Assembly: GCF_010092985.1 (NCBI RefSeq)
Contig: NZ_CP048106.1
Location: 3,286,001 to 3,350,000 of the forward strand
DNA length: 64,000 nucleotides
DNA from: Pontibacter pudoricolor
GTDB lineage: Bacteria; Bacteroidota; Bacteroidia; Cytophagales; Hymenobacteraceae
Direction of reading: 5' to 3'
The notes under the pieces were generated by a model. That model saw only the letters and a program-made list of their open reading frames with translations, made no database searches and was not told where the DNA came from. The position numbers and the translations under genes are program-made. Shown one piece after another: positions 26,046 through 34,999 of the stretch. The number at the start of each line of letters is the position of its first letter. The first letter of the stretch is position 1.

Positions 26046-29000
26046 TTAAAATTTAGAGTTCTGAAAATACTCATTTACCTTTTGCTTGTAATACGGTGAC
26101 AAAGCCGGTGGTATAGTTTTAAGTAATTCAGTCTGCTTTTCTTTTGCTTTAAGGTACTTCTCAAACGATGGTGGAAGTTTACGCGCAATGTCTTGTGCGG
26201 TTTTAGCTTCCCGTTTATTATCCAGCTCCCGCTCTTTCATCGACCTTTCTGCTTCCAGTAACCGGGTTAGGATCTCACGTTGCCGCATGATCGTTTGCTC
26301 AGTCAACCGTTTATTAACGAGATCAGTCTCGCTTTGTTCCATCATCCGGCTAATATTTCCCGGTTCACCCTGTTTGCCTTTTTCACCTGGTTTGGTGCCT
26401 TGTTTTTCCATCTCACGAAGGGCATTCCGGATAGCCTCCTGCTCAGCAGCTAATTTAGCTAATTCTTCAGACAGTGCCTTACCTGATTTGCCTCCTTTTT
26501 TCAAATCTTCTATTTTTTTATTCAAAGCGTCCTGCATTTCGCCTAAACCGCCCGGTTTTTTCTGATTTCCCTTCTGTTTTCCGGCCATTCCGCCCTGCAT
26601 GTTCTGCATAGCTTGTTGCATTTGCTTTAAAGCGTCATTCAGCATCAGAGCCAAATTATTCATACTGGTCATGGCGAGTTGTTGTTGCGCCGTGGCTTTG
26701 CTTACATTTCTATCCCGAAGTTCCTGCATGCTGTTGTCCATGCTTTGGTTCATAGCAGCTACTTCGCGGGTCACAAACGATTGTATCTGGAATACTTTCT
26801 TAGCCAGCGAGAATAAACTGTCTTCAATTACCTTGGCATTATCGCGCAGATTTAGCTGCTCCTGCGATAGTGCAATGAAACGAGGATCGCTTTGGTTAAC
26901 GCTTCGGAAAGATTTCATGAGAGCTTCCTGATCAAAAGAAAGCTTGATCAGGTTCTCCAATATATCGCGTAGGTTGTCGAGGTTCTGCTCCATGCCAGCC
27001 ATACTCATGGAGTTCATCATCTGGTCCATTTGCTGTGCCATTTGCTTCATTTGCTTTCCGGCTTTCTGCTGACTCTCGCTGGCCTTTTTGTTTTGCTGTT
27101 TCTGGAGTTGCTGCTGGCTTTGCTCCATGCTCTGCTCGATCTGCTGCTCGCCCTTCTCCTGCTGTTGCTCATCCATTGAGTTCGGGTTCTCCAGCTTTTC
27201 GTTCAGCTCTTTAAGCTCATCCATTTGCTTCTTCACTTCTTCGAACTGTTCCTGAAGTTCTTTCTGCTGTTGCTGTAGTTGCTCGTTGCCTTCCTGCTTC
27301 TGTTCAGTTTTATCAGCCAGATTCTCCTGCTCTTTGGCCATGTCTTCCAGCTTCTCAGTAATGTTATCCAGCTTCTGCTCGAATTGTAGTTGCTTAAAGA
27401 GCTCCAGTGCACGTTCCAGTTCACGCTCCAGGTTCTTTTCGCGGTTATCGAGTTTACTTAGTAGTTTCTGTAACTCCGGGTCGTTGGCTTGTTTTTCCTG
27501 CAGCAGCTTTTCCAGTTCTTCGTATAGTTTCTTGGTCTCCGGGTCAAGCAGGTCGTTCATGAGCTTTTGCAGTTCCTGTGCTTTTTCGGCCAGTTGCTTG
27601 TCCTGCTCGCTTAGCATGTTCTGCTTCTTGTTCAGCTCGTTAAACATTTCCTTCATGGCGGCCAGGTCCTGCTCTAGTTGCTTTTTCTTTTCAACCAGGT
27701 CTTCCAGCTGTTTTTTATCCTGCCAGTTCAGGTCACGCTTCGTCTTTAGTTTCTCTTCCGATTTTGCCAGTTCATCCTGTAGTTTATTTGCTTTCTCCAG
27801 TGTCTTGCTTATCTGGCTTCCCACCGATTGGGCGTTACTGTTCAGTTCTTTTTCCAGCTCACGCTTGCTGGGTACTTTTAACTCGAAGGTGCGCGTGCGG
27901 GCATTTTTAGGACCGTGCATTCCATCGTTATCCCAAACCTGCACGAAGTATTCCAGCTTATCGCCGGGCTGTATGTTCAGGACAGCTGTGTTCCATTGGT
28001 AGTAATAGGCCTGGCTAACCTGGCGTGGTGCAAGTGGTAAGGCTATCGTTTTATAACCGGCCTTTGGGTTATCCTGCTTGCTGATGCGGTAATGAATTGC
28101 CAAACGGGACAAGCCATAGTCATCGGCAACATCGCCACCCAACACTAAATAGGTATAGAGAGCTGTATCCTGGAACTGTTCTAAGGTGATCTGCGGGTGT
28201 TTGTCTGCAATAGCTGTTATCTGGTACTTAATATCCTCTTTGTTAGCGCTGTACTTATTTTTGAGCTGGATACTATAGTTCTGGCTTTCGCTGATCTTTT
28301 TGCTGGCCGTAAAGTTGTTATCTGCTCTTTCAGCTTTGAGTTGTTGAGCCGGGTTGTCAAAAGAGATATCTATAGTTTCGGTTTCGGAGGCTTTAAAGTT
28401 CCACGTGAGCGTACTGCCTTCCGGTACAGTTGCGTTTCCGGTATTCTGGATCAGTTCTGGTTTGCGGTTCAGATAAGCAGGGTACTGTACCTGTAGTTCA
28501 AAGTCTTTCAGGTTAGGGCGGGAAAGCGTTTCTAAGGTATAGGTATCCGACATAAAGCCGGAGCCTTCCAGTTCAAAATCTATCGATTTGAGTGGCTGCT
28601 TAAAGGTGTAACTATAGTTGCCATCAGCAGACTTCTGCAACAGTTGCCGCCGCCCGTTATAGTTGATGAATACTTCCTTTGGTAAGGCTTCTCCTTCTAT
28701 CGCTACTTTCAGCACAAAGTCTTCACCCCGGAAGGTTTGTAATTCCTTATTCTGTACTTCGAAAGTAAACGGTGCTACCGGCGCGTAAGCTGTTTTATAG
28801 TTGATGATACGTTCGGTGCCCTGTACAAAAATAGCTGGATATACCAAGGCAATGAGCAATGCAATCACGGCTGGTAAAGCCACATATTTCAGAATCGGCT
28901 TATTCTCTTTGTAGGTAACAGCATCTTTAAAACTGAACTGCAGTAACTGGCCGGAACGCTGGTTAATACTGGCCGCTATCAGCTCGTTTGTTCTATCCAG

Positions 29001-29357
29001 GTTATTTAATTGAATGGCATTGAGTAACTTATCTTTTATTTCAGGATAATAGTTACCCACTTTTAGAGCGGCCTGTTCATCGGATAGGATCTTGCTCAGG
29101 TTAGCCAAGGCTGCAACGGGCATCGCGATCCAGCGAACAAAAACGTAGATGATGATGCCTATAAAGGAGAAGAGAAGAATAGCCCGGACTGCCTGCGGGA
29201 AATAAAAGACGTACTCGAGTAAACTATAGATGATGTAAATGGAAAGCAACATGCCGATAGCAAACAAGCTACCCCGCAGCAACAGGTTCAGGTAGAATTT
29301 CTTCTTGAACTCCTGCAGCTGATGCATCAGTTGGGTAAGTGCATCCTGTTGTTTCAT
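26046..29357 (-). CDS. DUF4175 family membrane protein with long coiled coil
   Basis: 1103 aa. Three hydrophobic segments near the N-terminus (about 25-45, 52-72 and 155-172) anchor the protein. A beta-rich extracytoplasmic part (about 180-490) follows, then a very long Glu/Lys/Gln-rich coiled coil (about 495-790) with QQQKELQEQFEEVKKQMDEL-like heptads. A Met/Gln-rich section (MKQMAQQMDQMMNSMSMAGM) and a Gly/Lys-rich stretch (about 925-960) come after. This matches DUF4175, a conserved Bacteroidota protein of unknown function. It heads the minus-strand block to mnmG. A structural or envelope role is inference only. Confidence 0.85.
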   Translation of the reverse strand: MKQQDALTQLMHQLQEFKKKFYLNLLLRGSLFAIGMLLSIYIIYSLLEYVFYFPQAVRAILLFSFIGIIIYVFVRWIAMPVAALANLSKILSDEQAALKVGNYYPEIKDKLLNAIQLNNLDRTNELIAASINQRSGQLLQFSFKDAVTYKENKPILKYVALPAVIALLIALVYPAIFVQGTERIINYKTAYAPVAPFTFEVQNKELQTFRGEDFVLKVAIEGEALPKEVFINYNGRRQLLQKSADGNYSYTFKQPLKSIDFELEGSGFMSDTYTLETLSRPNLKDFELQVQYPAYLNRKPELIQNTGNATVPEGSTLTWNFKASETETIDISFDNPAQQLKAERADNNFTASKKISESQNYSIQLKNKYSANKEDIKYQITAIADKHPQITLEQFQDTALYTYLVLGGDVADDYGLSRLAIHYRISKQDNPKAGYKTIALPLAPRQVSQAYYYQWNTAVLNIQPGDKLEYFVQVWDNDGMHGPKNARTRTFELKVPSKRELEKELNSNAQSVGSQISKTLEKANKLQDELAKSEEKLKTKRDLNWQDKKQLEDLVEKKKQLEQDLAAMKEMFNELNKKQNMLSEQDKQLAEKAQELQKLMNDLLDPETKKLYEELEKLLQEKQANDPELQKLLSKLDNREKNLERELERALELFKQLQFEQKLDNITEKLEDMAKEQENLADKTEQKQEGNEQLQQQQKELQEQFEEVKKQMDELKELNEKLENPNSMDEQQQEKGEQQIEQSMEQSQQQLQKQQNKKASESQQKAGKQMKQMAQQMDQMMNSMSMAGMEQNLDNLRDILENLIKLSFDQEALMKSFRSVNQSDPRFIALSQEQLNLRDNAKVIEDSLFSLAKKVFQIQSFVTREVAAMNQSMDNSMQELRDRNVSKATAQQQLAMTSMNNLALMLNDALKQMQQAMQNMQGGMAGKQKGNQKKPGGLGEMQDALNKKIEDLKKGGKSGKALSEELAKLAAEQEAIRNALREMEKQGTKPGEKGKQGEPGNISRMMEQSETDLVNKRLTEQTIMRQREILTRLLEAERSMKERELDNKREAKTAQDIARKLPPSFEKYLKAKEKQTELLKTIPPALSPYYKQKVNEYFQNSKF

Positions 29358-29414
29358 AGGTGTTTGTTACTATAACGCTAACCGATAAGAGCGGTTACAG
29401 CTATACATAAAGCA

Positions 29415-29467
29415 AGAGCACCTAATTACCTGTATATGAAACTATAAAGTATAAAATTAGGTGCTCT
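29415..29467 (-). terminator. Inverted repeat after exonuclease III
   Basis: AGAGCACCTAATT (29415-29427) and AATTAGGTGCTCT (29455-29467) are perfect 13-base arms around a 27-base loop that itself carries TATAGTT-like sequence. It lies between the xth stop and the DUF4175 start and probably terminates xth. Confidence 0.6.
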
Positions 29468-29507
29468 CAAGTATAACTATAAAATTCGAACTTTTCGTAT
29501 GTCTTCT

Positions 29508-30269
29508 CTACTCTATTTCCAGCAGCACAGGGCAATGGTCAGAGTGCCTGGCTTCGGTAAGTATAGCAGCCCGTTTTAATCTGTCACGCAGGTTTTCTGT
29601 CGCCATGTTGTAATCAATACGCCAGCCAAGATTTTTGTTTCGCGCTCCGGCACGGTAACTCCACCAGGTATAGTTGTGGGGCTCTTTATTAAAGTGTCTG
29701 AATGAATCTACAAAGCCGCTATCTATAAACTTTCCTAACCAACTGCGTTCTTCCGGTAAAAAACCAGAGCTCTTTGCATTCGATTTCGGGTTATGGATGT
29801 CTATTGGTTGGTGGCAGATATTATAATCGCCGCTAACTATAAGGCCGGGCAGTGTTTGTTTCATATCTCCCATGTACCCATAGAAATCATCCATCCACTG
29901 AAACTTAAAGCCCTGGCGCTCCTCGCCGCTTGAGCCAGAAGGCATGTATACGCTCATTACCGAATAATCGTCGTAGTCGGCACGAATAACACGGCCTTCA
30001 AAATCATAGCAATCCATGCCACACCCGATCTCGACGTGGTTTGGTTTTGATTTTGAAAGTATAGCCACGCCACTATAGCCTTTTTTAACAGCCGGATGCA
30101 GGTATACGTTATAGCCCAGGTCTTCGAAAATGGCACGGTCAAACTTCGACTCGTCGGCCTTTATCTCCTGCAGGCAAAGCACGTCGGGGTTTGCAGCTTT
30201 TACCCAATCCTGGAAGCCTTTGCTGATAGCAGCACGAATGCCGTTAACGTTATAAGTAATGATCTTCAT
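29508..30269 (-). CDS. xth: Exodeoxyribonuclease III (AP endonuclease)
   Basis: 253 aa exonuclease/endonuclease/phosphatase-fold enzyme for base excision repair. Catalytic elements: YNVNGIR (metal ligand Asn), LCLQEIKA (Glu near 34), VSGDYNICH (Asp/Asn near 146-148), and the terminal ARHSDHCPV with the Asp-His pair. The WRIDY motif is also present. It acts on abasic sites and 3'-blocked ends. The start MKIITYNVNG at 30269 is canonical for the family. Single gene, followed by a hairpin. Confidence 0.95.
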   Translation of the reverse strand: MKIITYNVNGIRAAISKGFQDWVKAANPDVLCLQEIKADESKFDRAIFEDLGYNVYLHPAVKKGYSGVAILSKSKPNHVEIGCGMDCYDFEGRVIRADYDDYSVMSVYMPSGSSGEERQGFKFQWMDDFYGYMGDMKQTLPGLIVSGDYNICHQPIDIHNPKSNAKSSGFLPEERSWLGKFIDSGFVDSFRHFNKEPHNYTWWSYRAGARNKNLGWRIDYNMATENLRDRLKRAAILTEARHSDHCPVLLEIE

Positions 30270-30364
30270 TTTATTCTTTGACTATGTAACAAAGGACTTT
30301 ATAACAAAAGACTTTCAGAACTATAGCCCTTTGTCTTTCATCAGGAAATTCCTTTGTCTAAAAT

Positions 30365-30715
30365 TTATAGTTGATCTGCCTGCGTAAAATATTCCAGGAT
30401 GTGCCACTTCAGCATTTTTTCCTGCTCTTTCAGGTTAGCGAACGGTAAGGCTTTAACTGCGCGGTAATGAGGCCAGCCGTCTTCATCTACCTTTTCCAGT
30501 TCGTAGTAACCCGAGAGGCTGAATACTTTACAGGTCGCTATGTGCATCAAATCCTGCTTTTCTTCTTTGGTAAACTCTGTAATTCCCTTGCCGAGTTCCT
30601 GAATTCCAATCAGGAAAAGGATGGCGTTCAGGTCGGGCTTCTTACCGAATTGCTTCATCATAAAAGCCCGAAGCTGTGTCCATCTATGTTCTAGGTTATC
30701 TGATTCTTCTATCAT
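30365..30715 (-). CDS. Conserved hypothetical protein
   Basis: 116 aa, soluble, mostly helical (LRAFMMKQFGKKPDLNAILFLIGIQELG ... KWHILEYF in sense). It looks like a small family conserved in Bacteroidota, but I cannot name it. No signal peptide, no metal motif and no known domain. It lies in the same direction as the CMD gene upstream (gap 74 nt) and xth downstream. Confidence 0.6.
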   Translation of the reverse strand: MIEESDNLEHRWTQLRAFMMKQFGKKPDLNAILFLIGIQELGKGITEFTKEEKQDLMHIATCKVFSLSGYYELEKVDEDGWPHYRAVKALPFANLKEQEKMLKWHILEYFTQADQL

Positions 30716-30789
30716 AAGTTAAATTGTTGCATAGCTAAATTGTTGAATACTTTACTAGATAACAATTTAACCATGTAACCTTTAAGCGA

Positions 30790-31137
30790 TTAAGATTTCT
30801 GCGCTTTCAGTTCTTCCCAGTACTCCACAGCTCTCCGGAAATGCGGGATCACGATGGAGCCACCCACCAGGTTGGCGATCGAGAATATTTCAAATACTTC
30901 TTCGTCGGTTACGCCTTCTTCAAAGCTTTTGCCCAGGTGATATTTGATGCAATCGTCGCAGCGCAAAACCATGGAGGCAACCAGGCCCAGCATTTCTTTG
31001 GTTTTTACATCAAGTGCTCCTTCTGCGTATGTGTTTGTGTCTAGGTTAAAGAAGCGCTTGATCACTTTATTGTCGTAAGACATGATGCGCTCGTTCATGC
31101 GCGTACGGTATTCGTTGAATTCTTCTACTTGGCTCAT
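30790..31137 (-). CDS. Carboxymuconolactone decarboxylase/AhpD-like protein
   Basis: 115 aa. All-helical CMD fold with the redox motif CDDC (about 55-58) followed by IKYHLGKSFEEG, i.e. CxxCxxxH, the AhpD-type catalytic arrangement. Such proteins reduce peroxides with a thioredoxin-like partner, or are decarboxylases when the cysteines are absent. The cysteines favour an antioxidant role, which fits the Msr genes at 40-42 kb, though the loci are separate. The start at 31137 is followed by an acidic N-terminal helix. Confidence 0.85.
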   Translation of the reverse strand: MSQVEEFNEYRTRMNERIMSYDNKVIKRFFNLDTNTYAEGALDVKTKEMLGLVASMVLRCDDCIKYHLGKSFEEGVTDEEVFEIFSIANLVGGSIVIPHFRRAVEYWEELKAQKS

Positions 31138-31226
31138 TGTTGTAAATTGATTAGCTGAAATAGCTTAACTATAGTTATAAAATTACGGCAAAAAAATAAC
31201 AAAACCTTAACTACTAAGCCCCTACT

Positions 31227-31913
31227 ATGTTTCAGGATCTGCTGGCGTTATTTTTCCCGGAGAGTTGCTTTGCCTGTAATGGAGCCATGGTTAAAGGCGA
31301 GCGCTACATCTGCACGGATTGTAATGTAAAGTTGCCCTACACCGATTTTCATGAGCATGGCGCTACAGAACGAAACCCGTTACAGCGCAGGTTCTGGGGT
31401 AAAGTGCCTGTCAGGTTTGCGTTTTCTTATTTTTACTTCAGGTCTAAGGGGCGTGTGCAGCGGCTTTTGCACCAGTTAAAATACAAAGGAGCAAAAGATT
31501 TGGGCGAGCATTTGGGGCAACGATACGGAAGCTTACTAAAATCGCATTACTATCATGAGCAGTTCGACCTTATAGTTCCGGTGCCACTGCACAAGCAAAA
31601 GCTCCGCAAACGTGGCTATAACCAGTCAGACTTTTTTGCGAAGGGATTGGCTGAGGCAATGGAGATACCGGCAAAGACTAACGTATTGATCAGAACTATA
31701 AATACCAGCACGCAAACCCGAAAAGACAGGTTAAACCGCTGGCAAAATGTGGAGCATGTTTTTGAAGTAACTAAACCTGAAGTGGTAAAAGAAAAGCGCG
31801 TGCTTATAGTGGATGATGTACTGACGACGGGGGCAACACTAGAAGCCTGTGCCGTAGCTATGTTAAAGGCAGGAGCAGCCGAAGTAAGTATTGTAACTAT
31901 AGCTGCCGCCTGA
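31227..31913 (+). CDS. comF: ComF family phosphoribosyltransferase-like protein
   Basis: 228 aa. An N-terminal zinc ribbon (CFACN near 14-18, CTDC near 31-34) and a type I PRTase fold with VPVPLHKQKLRKRGYNQS (about 119-136) and the PRPP loop VLIVDDVLTTGATLEAC (about 192-208). ComF proteins support DNA uptake during natural transformation, by helicase loading or an unknown reaction. In the PRPP loop the palindrome word encodes Ile-Val (CTTATAGTG). It is divergent from the CMD gene and followed by a strong inverted repeat. Confidence 0.9.
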   Translation: MFQDLLALFFPESCFACNGAMVKGERYICTDCNVKLPYTDFHEHGATERNPLQRRFWGKVPVRFAFSYFYFRSKGRVQRLLHQLKYKGAKDLGEHLGQRYGSLLKSHYYHEQFDLIVPVPLHKQKLRKRGYNQSDFFAKGLAEAMEIPAKTNVLIRTINTSTQTRKDRLNRWQNVEHVFEVTKPEVVKEKRVLIVDDVLTTGATLEACAVAMLKAGAAEVSIVTIAAA

Positions 31914-31942
31914 TTTATACATTTTAACTATGACAAAGGAAT

Positions 31943-31984
31943 AAAGGACAAAAGATATAGAGGTTATCTTGTCTTTTGTCCTTT
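31943..31984 (+). terminator. Inverted repeat after comF
   Basis: AAAGGACAAAAGA (31943-31955) and TCTTTTGTCCTTT (31972-31984) are perfect 13-base arms. It serves the convergent comF and DUF4265 genes. A related CTTTGT/ACAAAG-rich sequence sits at 30275-30358. Confidence 0.65.
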
Positions 31985-31999
31985 GTCTGAAAATCTAAA

Positions 32000-32479
32000 C
32001 TATAGTTCAGTTTGTTTGCGGTGCACATCCGATAGGCTTGGCTCCGCATATTCTATCTTTTCTGCAGTTTCCAAGTTATCCAGTTCTGCTTTTACCAATC
32101 TATAGTCCACATCTTCCGGAATATCCAGTACAAAAAAGTCATCGTTCACTTGCTCCGATACACAACGCATCTGGCTAAAGATCTCACGGATAGTGTCCAT
32201 AGCTATAGTTTCATCGTTCAGCACAACCTGTATAGTTGAGTGGCCTGAGTAGCTAACTGTTTTCTGGTAGACCAACTGCTTGGTTTCCGGATCAATGTCT
32301 GCAAACACAATATCGTTTGAGGAGATCAGCGAAGTGTAGAACGGAATGCTGTCGATCTGGTAAAGCCTGTTTTCCTTATCCAGTACAAAAGCCCAGAGCG
32401 GTTCTTCTATTTCCTGCTCAAACATATCGCTGTAGCTTTTAACTATAATCTGGGCGTGCTCGGTTTTTTCTTCTTTCAT
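32000..32479 (-). CDS. DUF4265-like protein
   Basis: 159 aa, acidic and soluble. EPLWAFVLDKENRLYQIDSIPFY then SNDIVFADIDPETKQL matches my memory of DUF4265 (a tryptophan strand, a LYxIDxIPFY strand, then a SxxDIVxAD turn). The second half (STIQVVLNDETI ... VDYRLVKAELDNL) resembles an ACT-like alpha/beta fold. Members sometimes lie in toxin-immunity loci, but no toxin gene is adjacent here. The C-terminus is charged. Function unknown. Confidence 0.6.
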   Translation of the reverse strand: MKEEKTEHAQIIVKSYSDMFEQEIEEPLWAFVLDKENRLYQIDSIPFYTSLISSNDIVFADIDPETKQLVYQKTVSYSGHSTIQVVLNDETIAMDTIREIFSQMRCVSEQVNDDFFVLDIPEDVDYRLVKAELDNLETAEKIEYAEPSLSDVHRKQTEL

Positions 32480-32494
32480 AGTGGTATAAAATAT

Positions 32495-32520
32495 AAAGCC
32501 CGGATGTTGGTCCGGGCTTT
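32495..32520 (-). terminator. Terminator after gldJ
   Basis: AAAGCCCGGA (32495-32504) pairs with TCCGGGCTTT (32511-32520), a tight 6-nt loop, 25 nt after the gldJ-like stop. Confidence 0.85.
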
Positions 32521-32544
32521 AAAACTATAGTTAGGTAAATTTTA

Positions 32545-33789
32545 TTATTTATTCGAGCCAGCGTTGATCATAGCACAACGGAAACCGATTGTAGCTGTTG
32601 ATGAATCCTGGGTCATGAAGCGGCGTGTTCCCGGAGATAACCAGTAAGCCACATCTTTCCATGAACCGCCTTTGTAAACGCGTACTTCGTCGTTTATCAG
32701 GGAGTGGAAATCTTTAGTGTCAGCGTTCGCATAGTTTTCTTTCTCATCCAGGAAACCATCTCTACGGAATGGGTTCAGGTCTTCCACATCCTCGTAAGAA
32801 AGCGGACGGTAAACATCCTGTACCCACTCGTTCACGTTACCGGCCATGTTATAAAGACCGAAGTCGTTTGGAGGGTAAGCGTAGATATAGTCTGTGATCA
32901 TGGCACCATCGTTCAGGGCTCCGGCAATACCGGCATAGTCACCACGGCCACGCTTAAAGTTAGCCATAAACTTACCCATCTGCTTGCCATACGGGTTACG
33001 AACCTGGTGTCCGTCCCAAGGGTACATTCTGCGGTGGTTCTGGTTTTCGTCTTCAGAGTATTGTGTACCGATCATAGCCTGTGCTGCATATTCCCACTCA
33101 GCCTCTGTTGGGAGACGGTAGTTCGGTAATACATATCCAGATTCGATTGATGGTTTATCGCCTTCAGCAGGAGCATCATCAGCACCTTTCTTTCTTCCGA
33201 AAAGGCCTCTTTTACCGCCACGGCCACCAGTAGCTTCTTTCGCCAGGTTTTCGTTTACCTTGGCAGTACGCCAGATGGCATAGTTATTAGCCTGTAACCA
33301 GCTTACACCCACAACCGGGAAGAAGCGGAAACCAGGATAACGCAGGTAATACGTTACATAAGGGTCGTTAAAAGATAGCTGGCGTTCCCATACGGTAGTA
33401 TCCGGCAGGGCAGCCTGGTATACTTCCGGAACTGAATCCTGCTTAATATAGTGCAGGTACTCCAGCCAGTGAATGTTAGCTACTTCAGTCTCATCCATAT
33501 AAAAAGAAGCAACTGTTACTGTACGCTCAATATTATCGCGCGTCATGGCAACATCTTCTTCCATAGAACCTAATACAGTACGGCCACCTTCAATAAAGAT
33601 CAGTCCGGGACCACCCTGAATATCAGCGTAATCTTCTACAGCAAAGGCTTTTTCGTCCTCGCCATACTCTATACCTGTAGCGGAACTATAGTCACCCGGG
33701 TTTGTGCTGGTAGGATTTCCTCCTCTATTGCAGGCAGTAAGGAGTAAACCTCCCATAACCATTGCCGATAAATACTTAGCAAATTTCAT
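32545..33789 (-). CDS. gldJ: Gliding motility lipoprotein, GldJ-like (SUMF1/FGE-sulfatase fold)
   Basis: The start was set at the ATG at 33789 because MKFAKYLSAMVMGGLLLTAC gives a lipoprotein signal (lipobox LTAC); the longer frame to 33840 has no signal. About 414 aa. The body is the formylglycine-generating-enzyme-like fold: FIEGGRTVLGS, VASFYMDETEVANIHWLEYLHYI, FFPVVGVSWLQANNYAIWR, YRLPTEAEWEYAA, NMAGNVNEWVQDVY and a terminal GFRCA. GldJ and GldK share this fold and are type IX secretion/gliding lipoproteins; the IHWLEYL and WLQA segments look nearer to GldJ. A PorP/SprF gene precedes it. A Gly/Lys-rich insert lies near 190-215. Confidence 0.75.
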   Translation of the reverse strand: MKFAKYLSAMVMGGLLLTACNRGGNPTSTNPGDYSSATGIEYGEDEKAFAVEDYADIQGGPGLIFIEGGRTVLGSMEEDVAMTRDNIERTVTVASFYMDETEVANIHWLEYLHYIKQDSVPEVYQAALPDTTVWERQLSFNDPYVTYYLRYPGFRFFPVVGVSWLQANNYAIWRTAKVNENLAKEATGGRGGKRGLFGRKKGADDAPAEGDKPSIESGYVLPNYRLPTEAEWEYAAQAMIGTQYSEDENQNHRRMYPWDGHQVRNPYGKQMGKFMANFKRGRGDYAGIAGALNDGAMITDYIYAYPPNDFGLYNMAGNVNEWVQDVYRPLSYEDVEDLNPFRRDGFLDEKENYANADTKDFHSLINDEVRVYKGGSWKDVAYWLSPGTRRFMTQDSSTATIGFRCAMINAGSNK

Positions 33790-33852
33790 AAAATAGCACC
33801 CAATTAAGATAAGGTTCTTGTAACGTAGTTTAATGTGCAATTATAACTAAAA

Positions 33853-34866
33853 TTAGATTTCCGGACAAACAATGCGTCTGCTTATTTTTGACCGTGAGCG
33901 GCTTCGAAACACTTTATTTGTATCAAGTCGTTCAAAAACTATAGAAATTTCAGTTGCACCACCGCTTTGCCGGTAAAAATCGCTTATTCCAACGTCGTGG
34001 CTAAACCCTACTTTTACCTGGTTAAGCTGCAGCCCTGCTATTACGGCAAGTGCCTGCTCCTGGTTTGAGCCGCCTGTTACCGGTACTCCTTTATATAATA
34101 ATCCTAACGTAACAGGTGTGTAATTAGTGTATAAACCTGCATCCAGTCGATTAAAATTTTCCTGATGAGTAAAGGTTGCCGTCGGCGATATGCTGAATTC
34201 TCCTGTTCCAGCGTTTGTCCGGTAGCTGCTAACGTAAAACTTATAGCCAGTGTTTGCCATAAAGCGCATTGGCAGGGTAGTTTTTTCTCCGAACCCGTAA
34301 GCAGGCTTGTTAAGATGCGCGGCAGTAAGTCCCAGCCATAGTTGATCTGTATAGACCAGAACACCGGTAGCAAAACTTACATACTGCGTTGGCTCAAAGG
34401 TATTTACTTCAGCGGATGTAACAGCTATCTGCCCATTATTGCTCAGTTGGTCGCCAAAAACCAGGTTGTCAAAGTTTATACGCATGGAGGCAACCGTAGC
34501 CTGCAAACCTGCGGATAAGGCAAAACGGTCGGTTAAAGGAGTGTGGTAAGCGTACCCGGCCGAGGCAGCCAGTTTTTGTAATCCGCCAATGCCGGCCTTG
34601 TCCTGCTGAAGGCTTAAACTAATTGCACTTTTTGTATTCGGAAGCAATAAGTCTGCCGCCAGCTGGTTTGTTATAAAGGCTCCGTTAAGAGCAGGCCACT
34701 GCGTTCGGTGGCTTACAGTTACGCTCCAGTCGTGGTTTAAGCCGGCAAAAGCAGGGTTCAGGTACAAACGGTTGGCGTACTGCTGCGAATAATGTACGTC
34801 CTGTGCCGTGGCAACAAAGCACCACAGGAAGGTAACTATACACAAAATCCGTTTTTTTGAAAACAT
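33853..34866 (-). CDS. PorP/SprF-family type IX secretion outer-membrane protein
   Basis: 337 aa. Signal peptide (about 1-21, ending ATAQ), then DVHYSQQYANRLYLNPAFAG, the hallmark opening of PorP/SprF proteins, followed by a beta-barrel built of AISLSLQQDKAGIGGLQKL-like strands. These proteins act with the type IX secretion and gliding apparatus, where PorP-like barrels anchor or export partner proteins. It lies 63 nt upstream of the gldJ-like gene in the same direction, which supports an operon. The C-terminus is unusually basic (RSRSRSKISRR). Confidence 0.9.
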   Translation of the reverse strand: MFSKKRILCIVTFLWCFVATAQDVHYSQQYANRLYLNPAFAGLNHDWSVTVSHRTQWPALNGAFITNQLAADLLLPNTKSAISLSLQQDKAGIGGLQKLAASAGYAYHTPLTDRFALSAGLQATVASMRINFDNLVFGDQLSNNGQIAVTSAEVNTFEPTQYVSFATGVLVYTDQLWLGLTAAHLNKPAYGFGEKTTLPMRFMANTGYKFYVSSYRTNAGTGEFSISPTATFTHQENFNRLDAGLYTNYTPVTLGLLYKGVPVTGGSNQEQALAVIAGLQLNQVKVGFSHDVGISDFYRQSGGATEISIVFERLDTNKVFRSRSRSKISRRIVCPEI

Positions 34867-34950
34867 GCTTTAAAGAAAGTCAAAACAGGCAACTCTTAAA
34901 AATTACTGCTAACTATACCTTGCCTTTAAACTTTTGCATAGTTTTGGCTA

Positions 34951-34958
34951 TACATTTG
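34951..34958 (+). promoter_or_regulatory. Possible promoter for the AsmA gene
   Basis: TACATTTG fits the TAnnTTTG -7 element 41 nt before the ATG at 35000. A TTTG at 34933-34936 is 14 nt upstream, shorter than the usual ~19. Confidence 0.35.
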
Positions 34959-34999
34959 CAGGATACACATTTATAACAAGATACCCTTACCTGACCCAT

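Noticed and set aside
27286..28002. 238-codon Ser/Cys/Phe-rich plus-strand frame
   Set aside because: Antisense of the Glu/Lys/Gln coiled coil of DUF4175; composition artefact.
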